From contig DATGIL010000056.1 in assembly GCA_035295745.1 (NCBI GenBank), positions 62,001 to 126,000 on the forward strand: a DNA stretch of 64,000 nt, given 5' to 3'. This document shows, one piece after another, positions 25,263-33,404 of the stretch (position 1 is its first letter; each line of letters opens with the position of its first letter). The notes below the pieces were generated by a model. It was not told the DNA's origin. It ran no database searches and was given only the letters and a program-made list of their open reading frames with translations. The position numbers and the translations under genes were made by a program. The DNA is from JAIQFL01 sp035295745 (GTDB taxonomy: Bacteria; Acidobacteriota; Terriglobia; Bryobacterales; Bryobacteraceae).

Positions 25263-28061
25263 ATGTCAAAACTTGTAGTTCAATTCCGGCCTTTTGGCCT
25301 TCTAATGGTTGCCTTCGCATTGCTCTTTGCGGGAGCGGCGAACGCCCAGATCGCCACCATGGCGACACCGACTCCAGGCAGCACGCTCACCGGATCAACG
25401 GTGACGTTCACCTGGAATGCCGGCACCAATATCAGCCAATACTATCTGTATGTCGGGAGCGTGCAGGGAGGAAACGACCTGTATGGGCAGAATCAAAACC
25501 TGGGTTTGACAGCTACGGTGTCTAACCTGCCCACCGACGGACGGACTTTATACGTCCGCCTCTGGTCGCTGGTCAATGGCGCCGCGACCGATATCAGCAT
25601 CGGCTGGCATTTCAATGACTATCAGTACCTGGCTCAGAACACCAGCAATACCTGCGGAACTCCCGCCCCTGCCCAGTTGACCACTCCGGCTCCGAACTCC
25701 ACCCTGCCCGGTTCGACTGCCACCTTCCAATGGACGGGCGGTTCGTGCGTCACGCAGTACACCTTATCCGTGGGCACTTCGGTAGGCGCCAGCGATATTT
25801 ATGGGCCGACAGCGGGCAGCAGTCTGTCGCAGACGGTGACCACGTTGCCGACGGATGGTTCCACGGTGTACGTCCGCCTGACATCGACGATCAACGGCAG
25901 CCCCCAATCCACCGACTACACCTACACCGCGTTCAACGGCACGGGGGGTTGCTCCAGCCCGAGCGCCGCGAGCATCACAAATCCGACGCCAGGCAGCACT
26001 ATCAGCGGCACCAGCGCTACCTTTTCCTGGAGCACTGGCTGCGGGGTCACGCAATATTATCTGTACGTGGGCCACTCCCTCGGCACGAACGACATCTACG
26101 GACAAGATCAACAACTCAACCAGTCTGCCGTGGTGAATAACTTGCCAAATGACGGCTCGACGTTGTACGTCCGTCTGTGGTCGTTCTTTGGCGGTATCTG
26201 GCACTTTAACGACTATACTTACAAGAATGGAACGGGCAGCGGATGCGGCACAGCCACTCCCGCTACCATGATCACTCCCACAAACGGATCGACTCTGACT
26301 GGAGCATCGCAGGTGTTCACCTGGAATGCGGGCGCGTGCGTCAGCGCTTATTCTCTCCAGATCGGTAACGAAGTGGGCGGCTCCGAATTGTACGGACCCA
26401 CCTCGGGTACGAGCCTGAGTCAAACCGTCACAGGCCTGCCTACCGACGGGCGTCCGCTGTTCGTCCGCCTCAGTTCGATCATCAATGGCCAGCCCCAATC
26501 GATCGACTACACTTACATCGCATTCAGCAGCAACTCTGGATGCGGGGTGCCGACTCCCGCTACGATGACTACTCCAACCCCTGGATCCACGTTGACCGGC
26601 GCCTCCACCACGTTCGTCTGGGGTGCGGGCTGCAGCGTGACGGAATACTACCTGTACGTAGGCTCGATCGCGGGCGGCAACGACCTGTACGGGCAGGACC
26701 AGGGAAATCATCTGACTGCGACTGTTCCGAATTTGCCTACCAACGGGCAGAAGTTATACGTCCGTTTGTGGTCGCTCATCAATTCCGTGTGGAGCTTCAA
26801 CGACTACACGTACACGGCATCGGGATCCAACTCGGGGTGCACCAGCGGTTCTCCGGCGGTGATGACCTCTCCTACTCCATCAACGGTTCTGACGGGAGGC
26901 TCGGTGACCTTCACCTGGACGACCGGTACCTGCGTGACTTCGTATACTCTCTCGGTCGGGAACGAATCCGGTGGGACGGAGATCTTTACAACCACCGGCA
27001 CTTCCACATCGGCCGCTGTGACCGGACTGCCAACAGCGGGCCAGACGGTATTCGTCCGGCTTACTTCCTTGATCAACGGCATCCCCCAGAGCAACGACTA
27101 CACCTACACTGCCTTCTCGGCTGTCACGGGTTGCGGAGCTTCCAGCCTCGCCACGATGACGACACCGGCGCCCGGATCCACCCTTAGCGGATCCACGGTC
27201 ACGTTTACGTGGGCGGCGGGTTGCAATGTAAACCAATACTACTTATATGTAGGGACAGCCATCGGCCTGAACAACCTCTATGGAGTTAGCCAGGCTAACA
27301 ACCTGTCGGGCACTGTGCCGGGTCTGCCCACCAACGGGACGACTCTCTATGTACGGCTCTGGTCGTTCGTCACCACCCCCTCCAGCACTTTAAGTGTCGG
27401 CTGGCATTTCAACGATTACACGTACACAGCCGGTGGGAGCGGATCGACATGCTCCAATCCAGCGGCGGCTCAGATTACCAGTCCCACTCCGGGGACCACA
27501 TTGCCGAGCGGCGCCGTGGTCTTCACCTGGAATAGTGGAACCTGCGTGGCGGCCTACACCCTTTCGATCGGATCGTCGGCCGGCGGCAGCGATCTCTTCA
27601 TGTCCACTCCGAGCACGGCTTTCACGGTTACCGTGAGTAACTTGCCCACCAACGGGCAGACTCTGTTTGTGCGTTTGTCCTCCCTGATCAATGGTAGCAA
27701 CCAGAACGTAGACTACACCTATACCGCAGCGACCACGGGCGGCGCCTGCGGAAGCCTGGGCGTACCCGCCAGCATGTTGACGCCAACTCCCGGATCGACA
27801 CTGCCTGGCTCCAGCGCTACCTTTACCTGGAGCGCGGGCTGTAATGCCGGCCAATACTATCTGTACGTCGGCTCTTCGACGGGTGCGAACGACATCTACG
27901 GTGCGAGCCAGGCCACCAACTTGTCGGGTACGGTGGGCGTTTTGCCGACCAACGGACAGACCCTGTACGTGAGGCTTTGGACGTTCCTCAACACCGCGGC
28001 TTCCGATATCTCCGTGGGTTGGCACTTCATCGATTACACGTACACTGCTGCCTCTCACTAA
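25263..28061 (+). CDS. Large secreted protein of nine alternating ~100-residue repeats
   Basis: This 932-aa protein has a signal peptide (residues 1-28, ending ANAQ) and then nine beta-sandwich-like repeats to the very end. Each begins with a block like TPTPGSTLTGS, VTFTWNAG, and ends with DYTYTA. Two types strictly alternate: odd units contain QYYLYVG, RLWS and WHFNDY, while even units contain YTLSVG, RL(S/T)S and ING.PQ before the closing DYTY. A Cys pair recurs at the unit junctions. The order is A-B-A-B-A-B-A-B-A. There is no anchor, sorting tail or enzymatic motif. It is likely an extracellular adhesive or sugar-binding array. A strong terminator follows, so it is monocistronic. Confidence 0.8.
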   Translation: MSKLVVQFRPFGLLMVAFALLFAGAANAQIATMATPTPGSTLTGSTVTFTWNAGTNISQYYLYVGSVQGGNDLYGQNQNLGLTATVSNLPTDGRTLYVRLWSLVNGAATDISIGWHFNDYQYLAQNTSNTCGTPAPAQLTTPAPNSTLPGSTATFQWTGGSCVTQYTLSVGTSVGASDIYGPTAGSSLSQTVTTLPTDGSTVYVRLTSTINGSPQSTDYTYTAFNGTGGCSSPSAASITNPTPGSTISGTSATFSWSTGCGVTQYYLYVGHSLGTNDIYGQDQQLNQSAVVNNLPNDGSTLYVRLWSFFGGIWHFNDYTYKNGTGSGCGTATPATMITPTNGSTLTGASQVFTWNAGACVSAYSLQIGNEVGGSELYGPTSGTSLSQTVTGLPTDGRPLFVRLSSIINGQPQSIDYTYIAFSSNSGCGVPTPATMTTPTPGSTLTGASTTFVWGAGCSVTEYYLYVGSIAGGNDLYGQDQGNHLTATVPNLPTNGQKLYVRLWSLINSVWSFNDYTYTASGSNSGCTSGSPAVMTSPTPSTVLTGGSVTFTWTTGTCVTSYTLSVGNESGGTEIFTTTGTSTSAAVTGLPTAGQTVFVRLTSLINGIPQSNDYTYTAFSAVTGCGASSLATMTTPAPGSTLSGSTVTFTWAAGCNVNQYYLYVGTAIGLNNLYGVSQANNLSGTVPGLPTNGTTLYVRLWSFVTTPSSTLSVGWHFNDYTYTAGGSGSTCSNPAAAQITSPTPGTTLPSGAVVFTWNSGTCVAAYTLSIGSSAGGSDLFMSTPSTAFTVTVSNLPTNGQTLFVRLSSLINGSNQNVDYTYTAATTGGACGSLGVPASMLTPTPGSTLPGSSATFTWSAGCNAGQYYLYVGSSTGANDIYGASQATNLSGTVGVLPTNGQTLYVRLWTFLNTAASDISVGWHFIDYTYTAASH

Positions 28062-28085
28062 GCGGCAAGCAGTCCAAACGAAACT

Positions 28086-28123
28086 CGAGGCCGCGGACAA
28101 CCGTCCGCGGCCTCGTTCTTTTT
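28086..28123 (+). terminator. Intrinsic terminator of the repeat-protein gene
   Basis: Arms of 13 bases (28086-28098 and 28103-28115, CGAGGCCGCGGAC) pair perfectly around the loop AACC. They are followed by TTCTTTTT. The hairpin lies 25 bases after the stop codon. Confidence 0.92.
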
Positions 28124-28243
28124 GATGGGATCGCGAGACAATGCTTCAAGCACCAGCGCCGAAGCAGAAAGTTCCGGAAATATTAGCGCGGTAGTAACGA
28201 AAGATGTCTAAATCTCACCTTTTCTCCCTGAGGTGAAAAGCGT

Positions 28244-29308
28244 ATGCGACGTTTCTGTTTGGCCATAGGAATCGCGTTCCTTGCCACGGTGGGATGGGCC
28301 CAGGGCCCCACCACCGGGCCTTATAGCGTTCTGAAGACCGTGAAAGTCGGCGGCGACGGAGGTTTCGACTACGTCTATGCCGATTCCGATGGGCGCAAGC
28401 TGTATATCCCGCGCAAGGGCCCAGGCCGCGTCACCGTGTTCGATCTCGACAGCCTTCAGTCCGCCGGCGAGATCGCCGATACCAATGCGAACGGTGCCGC
28501 CGTCGACCCGAAATCCCATCACGGCTTCGCCAGCAGCAAACCCGTAGCCATGTGGGATACCCAGACCCTCAAGATCATCAAGACCATCGATGTGGAAGGC
28601 GGCCCCGACGGCATCCTCTTCGATCCGTTCAATCAGCGCGTCTGGGTGTTCAGCCACCGTGCGCCGCATGCCACTGTGATCGATGCCAAAACCGGCTCGA
28701 TTGTCGGAACGCTCGATCTTGGAGGAGCCCCCGAGCAGGCCGTCACCGATGGCGCAGGCCACATGTATGTCGATATCGAGGATCAGGCGAACGTTGCCGC
28801 TATCGACACGGCGGCCATGAAAGTCACCGCGCACTACTCGCTGGAAGGCAAGGGAGACACGCCGGCCGGCCTCGCATTCGATGTTAAGAATCATGTGCTG
28901 TTCGTAGCATGCCGACAGCCGGCTCCTGGTGTCATGGTCATGATGAACTCGGAGGACGGGAAAATCATCTCGACGCTCCCACTGGCGGGCGGATCGGACG
29001 GCGCGGTGTTCAACCCGGCGACTATGGAAGCCTTCAGTTCGGCGGCCAACGCCACGCTCTCCGTCATCAAGGAAAAGAGTCCCACCAGCTTTGAATCCGA
29101 GCAGGTGGTTGCGACGATGACGGGCGGCAAGACTCTGACTCTCGACAGCAAGACCAACCACATCCTGATCATCGCGGCTGAGTACGGCCCGCCGCCTACC
29201 CCGCCTGCCGATGCGCCTAAGGATGGGACCAAAGGTGGCCGTGGTGGGCGCGGCGGCCGAGGGCCCATGCTACCCGGCTCCTTCTCTGTGGTGGTAGTCG
29301 GTAAGTGA
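28244..29308 (+). CDS. Secreted YncE-like beta-propeller protein
   Basis: This 354-aa protein has a signal peptide (to about residue 19, VGWAQ). Repeated propeller blades of the YVTN/YncE type follow, for example GFDYVYADSDGRKLYIPRKG, VTVFDLDSL, VAMWDTQTLKIIKTI and GTLDLGGAPEQAV. Such proteins are periplasmic or extracellular scaffolds and binding proteins. The C-terminus has a Pro-rich stretch and a GGRGGRGGRG run before a last strand (FSVVVVG), which is unusual. It stands alone, behind the terminator of the repeat protein. The ligand is unknown. Confidence 0.8.
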   Translation: MRRFCLAIGIAFLATVGWAQGPTTGPYSVLKTVKVGGDGGFDYVYADSDGRKLYIPRKGPGRVTVFDLDSLQSAGEIADTNANGAAVDPKSHHGFASSKPVAMWDTQTLKIIKTIDVEGGPDGILFDPFNQRVWVFSHRAPHATVIDAKTGSIVGTLDLGGAPEQAVTDGAGHMYVDIEDQANVAAIDTAAMKVTAHYSLEGKGDTPAGLAFDVKNHVLFVACRQPAPGVMVMMNSEDGKIISTLPLAGGSDGAVFNPATMEAFSSAANATLSVIKEKSPTSFESEQVVATMTGGKTLTLDSKTNHILIIAAEYGPPPTPPADAPKDGTKGGRGGRGGRGPMLPGSFSVVVVGK

Positions 29309-29621
29309 ACTGAGTCGGAAGCCTGGCGCGGCAGACATCGGAAACTGCGATATCGGTCAGACTTGACGGAGGCAGGAATTGCGGTCCAGATCAGTCTCGA
29401 CGCGGCAAACAAGAGCGTTTGCGCCACGACAGCGCGAATATTTCGGCCCGATAGGACAGGAATAGTCAGTTCTCTGTAGGAAAGCTATTTGTCAAGTACC
29501 AGGACGTGGGTTTCGGGTAGTGGGTAGCTGTCTGGTGTTACCGAAGTGAATCGTTCCCCTTTAACACTGGTCAGTGTTGTTGTTGGCGTCGTGCCCGCGT
29601 ATGCTGCGGATGGGAGCATAC
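29309..29621. other. Intergenic region with a fragment of the 'TTTGCGCCACG' repeat
   Basis: No gene is visible. Around 29395-29445 the text GTTTGCGCCACGAC echoes the repeat elements at 35.5 kb and 40.49 kb, suggesting a short decayed copy. The promoter of the PilZ-J gene should lie in the right-hand part, but no clear pair of boxes was found. Confidence 0.4.
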
Positions 29622-30563
29622 ATGCAGGATATTAGGGAAGACGTCAGACGGCCCAAGGCCGCGAAGTACACTCTCTCGTGGCGCAGTCGGGATGGAATGC
29701 CTTGTACGGCCGACGCCAAAGGACTGGATATTTCCGATTCCGGCGTCGGCGTGGAGTCTACCCGCGAGATTCCCCTGGACGCGATCGTCCAACTGCTTGG
29801 CGGTGATGGGGCCCTCATCGGTGAATGCTTCGTCGTCCACTGCACCCGCCGCGGCCTGCGCTTCCACATCGGCCTTGAATTCAGTGAAAAGAATAAGAAA
29901 CAAGCCGGCACGAATGCCAAGACGAACGATAGCGACGTTGACTACTACGACGTCCTGCAGATCAGTATCAAGGCCGACCTGGAGACCGTCCATCGCGTGT
30001 TTCGCATCATGGCCGCGCGGTTTCATCCGGACAATCCCGAAACCGGAGACCCCGAAGAATTCCTCCGCCTCAAACGCGCCTACGACGTGCTCTCCGATCC
30101 GGTCCGTCGCATGGAATACGACGCCCTTCGCGAGTCGCGCCAGACTGAGCCCCTCCCCATCTTCGAACTCAAGGATTTCGTCACCGGAGTCGAAGCGGAA
30201 TCGAACCGGCGCCTGGGCGTCCTATCGTTGCTGTACAACCAGCGCCGCACCGATCCGGATCATCCTGCAATTTCCTTGCTCAATCTCGAGTCGTGGATGG
30301 GATTCCCCCGCGAATACCTGACCTTCACGATGTGGTATCTGCGCGCCAAGGAATATGTGAGTATGGCCGACAACTCGGACTACGTCCTCACCGCTTCGGG
30401 AGTGGATCACGTAGAGTCCAACGCGGCACAGAGTGAAATCGTGGCCAAACTGCTCAAGTCCGGCGGTATGCGCCCGCACGCGAAACAGGCCGCCACTCCC
30501 CGTTCGGAGGGCTCGCACCGTCTCGCCCCCCGGTCGCTGCCTCCACCTTCGATGGTTCGTTAA
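29622..30563 (+). CDS. PilZ-DnaJ fusion protein (c-di-GMP-binding J-domain protein)
   Basis: Starting at the ATG at 29622 (GGGAG six bases upstream), this encodes 313 residues. Residues ~1-90 are a PilZ domain with both c-di-GMP-contacting motifs: RxxxR at Arg5-Arg9 (REDVR) and D/NxSxxG at Asp36-Gly41 (DISDSG). Residues ~105-170 are a J domain (DYYDVLQIS) with an intact HPD at 135-137 (RFHPDNPE) and the closing FLRLKRAYDVLSDP. The rest (~180-313) is a helical region unlike DnaJ's zinc or substrate domains. It should therefore recruit DnaK in response to c-di-GMP; the combination is inferred from domains only. Earlier in-frame ATGs exist but lack a better binding site. Confidence 0.85.
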   Translation: MQDIREDVRRPKAAKYTLSWRSRDGMPCTADAKGLDISDSGVGVESTREIPLDAIVQLLGGDGALIGECFVVHCTRRGLRFHIGLEFSEKNKKQAGTNAKTNDSDVDYYDVLQISIKADLETVHRVFRIMAARFHPDNPETGDPEEFLRLKRAYDVLSDPVRRMEYDALRESRQTEPLPIFELKDFVTGVEAESNRRLGVLSLLYNQRRTDPDHPAISLLNLESWMGFPREYLTFTMWYLRAKEYVSMADNSDYVLTASGVDHVESNAAQSEIVAKLLKSGGMRPHAKQAATPRSEGSHRLAPRSLPPPSMVR

Positions 30564-30589
30564 ACGGGCCGATGGCCCCTGGAGGTATG

Positions 30590-31276
30590 CTACTTGTGCG
30601 CTACCAGCACGCGTGACGGATAGAAGGTCTGCCGCACCATGCGGTCCTTGACAATCTCGAATCGCGCCGCTTCGATCAGTTCCGGGACGCGCCGTTCCAC
30701 CTGCCGTCCCCAAAAGGCGGGCGCTACTTTGCCCAACACCTTATAGATGGCATTGAACATCGGGGTACTCTGCCCGATGATCACCATCGTCAGGCGCCCA
30801 TTGTCGCGCAATACACGTCGAAATTCCCGTAACGTGCTCACAATGTCGTCACCCGATAACAGTTCCAGCAGGTAGCAGGCGAATACCGCGTCGAAGCTTT
30901 CGCTGCGAAAGGGCATGTGCCGGGCGTCCACGGCCTGGCAATGCGTCCGCGCCGAAGGAAACCGGTTCCGCGCCGCTCGTTGGGTTCTCGCCGCCATGTT
31001 CGGAGAGAGGTCCACTCCGATGGTGGAGCCGTTTCCATTGGCTTTCACCAGCCGGCGGAACATCTCACCCGACCCTGTGGCCACCTCCAGCACCATCATT
31101 CCATTCTGAATTCCGGAAGCCTCCAGCGCGCAGCGGTGGGCTCGCGAATGGAACAGCATGGTCGAAACCGGATAGACCGCCGACAACCGGTCGTACACCT
31201 TCCTGGTTCTGAGGGCGAGTGTCGCGGGCAATGCACCCACCGGCCACGCCGTTACGGACTCTTCGAGTCTATTCAA
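30590..31276 (-). CDS. Class I SAM-dependent methyltransferase
   Basis: This 228-aa protein has the UbiE-like Rossmann methyltransferase motifs. Motif I is VLEVATGSGEMFR, with the acidic residue after strand 2 in GVDLSPNM. Motif II includes VDARHMPFRSESFDAVFACYLLEL, and REFRRVLRDNGRLTMV follows. It lacks quinone-specific features, so the substrate is unknown. It lies 24 bases downstream of a LytS-type kinase gene on the same strand and is probably in the same operon. It faces the PilZ-J gene tail to tail. Confidence 0.8.
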   Translation of the reverse strand: MNRLEESVTAWPVGALPATLALRTRKVYDRLSAVYPVSTMLFHSRAHRCALEASGIQNGMMVLEVATGSGEMFRRLVKANGNGSTIGVDLSPNMAARTQRAARNRFPSARTHCQAVDARHMPFRSESFDAVFACYLLELLSGDDIVSTLREFRRVLRDNGRLTMVIIGQSTPMFNAIYKVLGKVAPAFWGRQVERRVPELIEAARFEIVKDRMVRQTFYPSRVLVAHK

Positions 31277-31300
31277 AATGTCTCCTCATCTTCCGCAGTT

Positions 31301-32638
31301 TTATGAGACCGCTATCAAGTCTGCCTGCAGTTCGGGCACCTCGATTTGTATCCGGGTGCCTTGCCCGGGCTGGCTGTCGATCCACATGCGATAGTCGTTT
31401 CCGAATAATACCTTCAACCGCTCGTTAACGTTGCTCACCCCGATGCCATGGTCCAACACACCGGCCAATCGGGCCTCGCTGATGCCGACTCCGTCATCTT
31501 CCACCAACAGGTGCAGTCTGGATTCGTTACGCGTAGTCCGAATCCGGATCGTACCCCCTCCCACCTTGGAACTCAAGCCGTGTTTGATGGAATTCTCTAC
31601 TAGCGGCTGCAGCAACATGCTGGGCACCAGCATATCGAGCGTATCGGCGGCGACATCCTTTTCGAATCTGAGCTTATCACCGAATCGCACCACTTCGATA
31701 GAGAGATAGTCTTCGATGAAACTCAATTCGTCGCGCAATGGGCTGAAATTCTCATGTTTGCGCAGCAGGCGCCGCAAGATGGTGGAAAGTCTCACCAGCA
31801 TCACGCGCGCCTGATTGGGATCGGTGCGGATCAGGGACGAAACCGAGTTGAGCGTATTGAACAAGAAGTGTGGATTGATCTGGCTGGTGAGCGCTGCCAG
31901 ACGCGCCTCCGCCAACAGCCTGCTCTGCTCCTCGAGCTTCTTTTCGTTGCGCGTGCTGTTCCAGATCTTCAGGGGAATCCCCACCGCGAACAGCGTGGTC
32001 AGATAGAGTGCGGTCCGGTTCAAGCTGTTGCTCGAGGACAGGTAGAAACCCACCCGGTTCACGGGTTCGGAGAAGGTCGGGCCGACCACTTGCCGGAGGC
32101 CTTCGGCGAGGAGCACGCCGGCCGGGAAGACCAGATGGTACGCCGTGCGCCGGTAATCCGTGCCCGATTTGAAAAACCTGTAAATATTGAGATCGAAAAA
32201 CGGCGAAAATCGCCAGATTTCGTCCGTTGAGGGCGCCAGATCGCGTAAGAGACCGCCCAAAACGCCGATCCCCGCGAGCAGTGGCATGGCCATCGTCTGG
32301 CCCGAAACCACCGCCGGCAGCGAGATGATTACCCCCGAAACCAAGCCCGTGACATACCCACCCAGGAGACCTGCGATGAGGCTCCCTTCGAGCCCCAAAT
32401 CCACTGCCTGGTAGCCGCGAAACCGCTCTTTTTCCGCGGAGATAGAGATCAGGACGCGAGCCATCACCGTGCCGCCGAAGACGATCGACAGCCACATGGC
32501 CAGCTCCAGCCGCTGGTTCATCGTCCGCGTCTCCCGCATGAGCATGGACTTGAACGTATTCGACCGCGCCAATATGCTGGCGACGGCCGACATCAGACCC
32601 AGCCTTACCAGCAGCAGCAAATAGTCGCTTTCCAGCAT
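31301..32638 (-). CDS. LytS/YehU-type sensor histidine kinase
   Basis: This 445-aa inner-membrane kinase has an N-terminal 5TM-LYT-like region (residues ~5-225, with GSLIAGLLGGYVTGLVSG). A coiled linker leads to the His_kinase domain, with phosphoacceptor His257 in QINPHFLFNTLN. The HATPase part has an N-box (LLQPLVENSIKHGL) and a G-box (VEDDGVGI). The partner LytTR response regulator is not adjacent; a methyltransferase gene follows instead. The divergent ribA starts 52 bases away, so both promoters share this small gap. Ligand unknown. Confidence 0.87.
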   Translation of the reverse strand: MLESDYLLLLVRLGLMSAVASILARSNTFKSMLMRETRTMNQRLELAMWLSIVFGGTVMARVLISISAEKERFRGYQAVDLGLEGSLIAGLLGGYVTGLVSGVIISLPAVVSGQTMAMPLLAGIGVLGGLLRDLAPSTDEIWRFSPFFDLNIYRFFKSGTDYRRTAYHLVFPAGVLLAEGLRQVVGPTFSEPVNRVGFYLSSSNSLNRTALYLTTLFAVGIPLKIWNSTRNEKKLEEQSRLLAEARLAALTSQINPHFLFNTLNSVSSLIRTDPNQARVMLVRLSTILRRLLRKHENFSPLRDELSFIEDYLSIEVVRFGDKLRFEKDVAADTLDMLVPSMLLQPLVENSIKHGLSSKVGGGTIRIRTTRNESRLHLLVEDDGVGISEARLAGVLDHGIGVSNVNERLKVLFGNDYRMWIDSQPGQGTRIQIEVPELQADLIAVS

Positions 32639-32690
32639 TCTATGCCGAAAGCCATTATAATAAAGGGATTAAGGTTCTTAGTAGCATCTC

Positions 32691-33305
32691 ATGAACAATT
32701 CTGGGCGTCTCACACTCGAAAAAGTGGCAGAAGCCGACTTCCCCACCCAGTTTGGGTTCTTCCGAATCTACGGCTTTCGGGGGAAATCGGGCAATCGGAT
32801 GGAGGAAGCCGTTGTCCTCAAGATGGGTCACTTGAGCGGCCCACCGCCACTGGTGCGCATCCACTCGCAGTGTCTGACGGGCGATGTCTTCCACAGCCTG
32901 CGCTGCGATTGCCGGGCGCAGTTGGAGATCGCGATCCAGGGAATTGCGGAAGAAGGCCGCGGCCTGTTGATTTATGAGCATCAGGAAGGCCGAGGGATCG
33001 GCCTTTTGAATAAGCTCCGCGCCTACGAATTGCAGGATCAGGGTGCGGATACGGTCGAGGCCAATGAACAGCTCGGGTTCGATTCCGACCTGCGCAGCTA
33101 CGAGCTGCCCGGCGCGATTCTGCAATACTTCGGGCTGAAGGCGATTCGGCTGATGTCCAACAATCCCGAGAAGGTGGACGCGGTGAAAAGCGCTGGAGTG
33201 GCTGTGACGGAGCGGGTGCCGTGCCTGGTGGACGTGGTGGATACACGCGAGGCGTACCTGCGGACCAAAAAAGAAAAGATGGGCCACTTGTTGCAGGATT
33301 TTTAG
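32691..33305 (+). CDS. ribA: GTP cyclohydrolase II
   Basis: This 204-aa protein is a full-length, single-domain RibA that opens GTP to the first riboflavin intermediate. The zinc ligands Cys61, Cys72 and Cys74 lie in RIHSQCLTGDVFHSLRCDC, as in the family. It also has YEHQEGRGIGLLNKLRAYELQD, the GADTVEANEQLGF loop and LMSNNPEKV near the end. There is no RibB domain fused, and no other rib gene is in view, so it is a dispersed riboflavin gene. No FMN riboswitch fits in the 52-base upstream gap. Confidence 0.92.
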   Translation: MNNSGRLTLEKVAEADFPTQFGFFRIYGFRGKSGNRMEEAVVLKMGHLSGPPPLVRIHSQCLTGDVFHSLRCDCRAQLEIAIQGIAEEGRGLLIYEHQEGRGIGLLNKLRAYELQDQGADTVEANEQLGFDSDLRSYELPGAILQYFGLKAIRLMSNNPEKVDAVKSAGVAVTERVPCLVDVVDTREAYLRTKKEKMGHLLQDF

Positions 33306-33404
33306 ACACCAGCGGAAGCGTTTCCTTCATCTCGTACGAAGTTCCAAAATCTATTTCTTCTCGCGGCACGGCGATGGTAAGTCCCTGACGCTATAATTTG
33401 GGGC

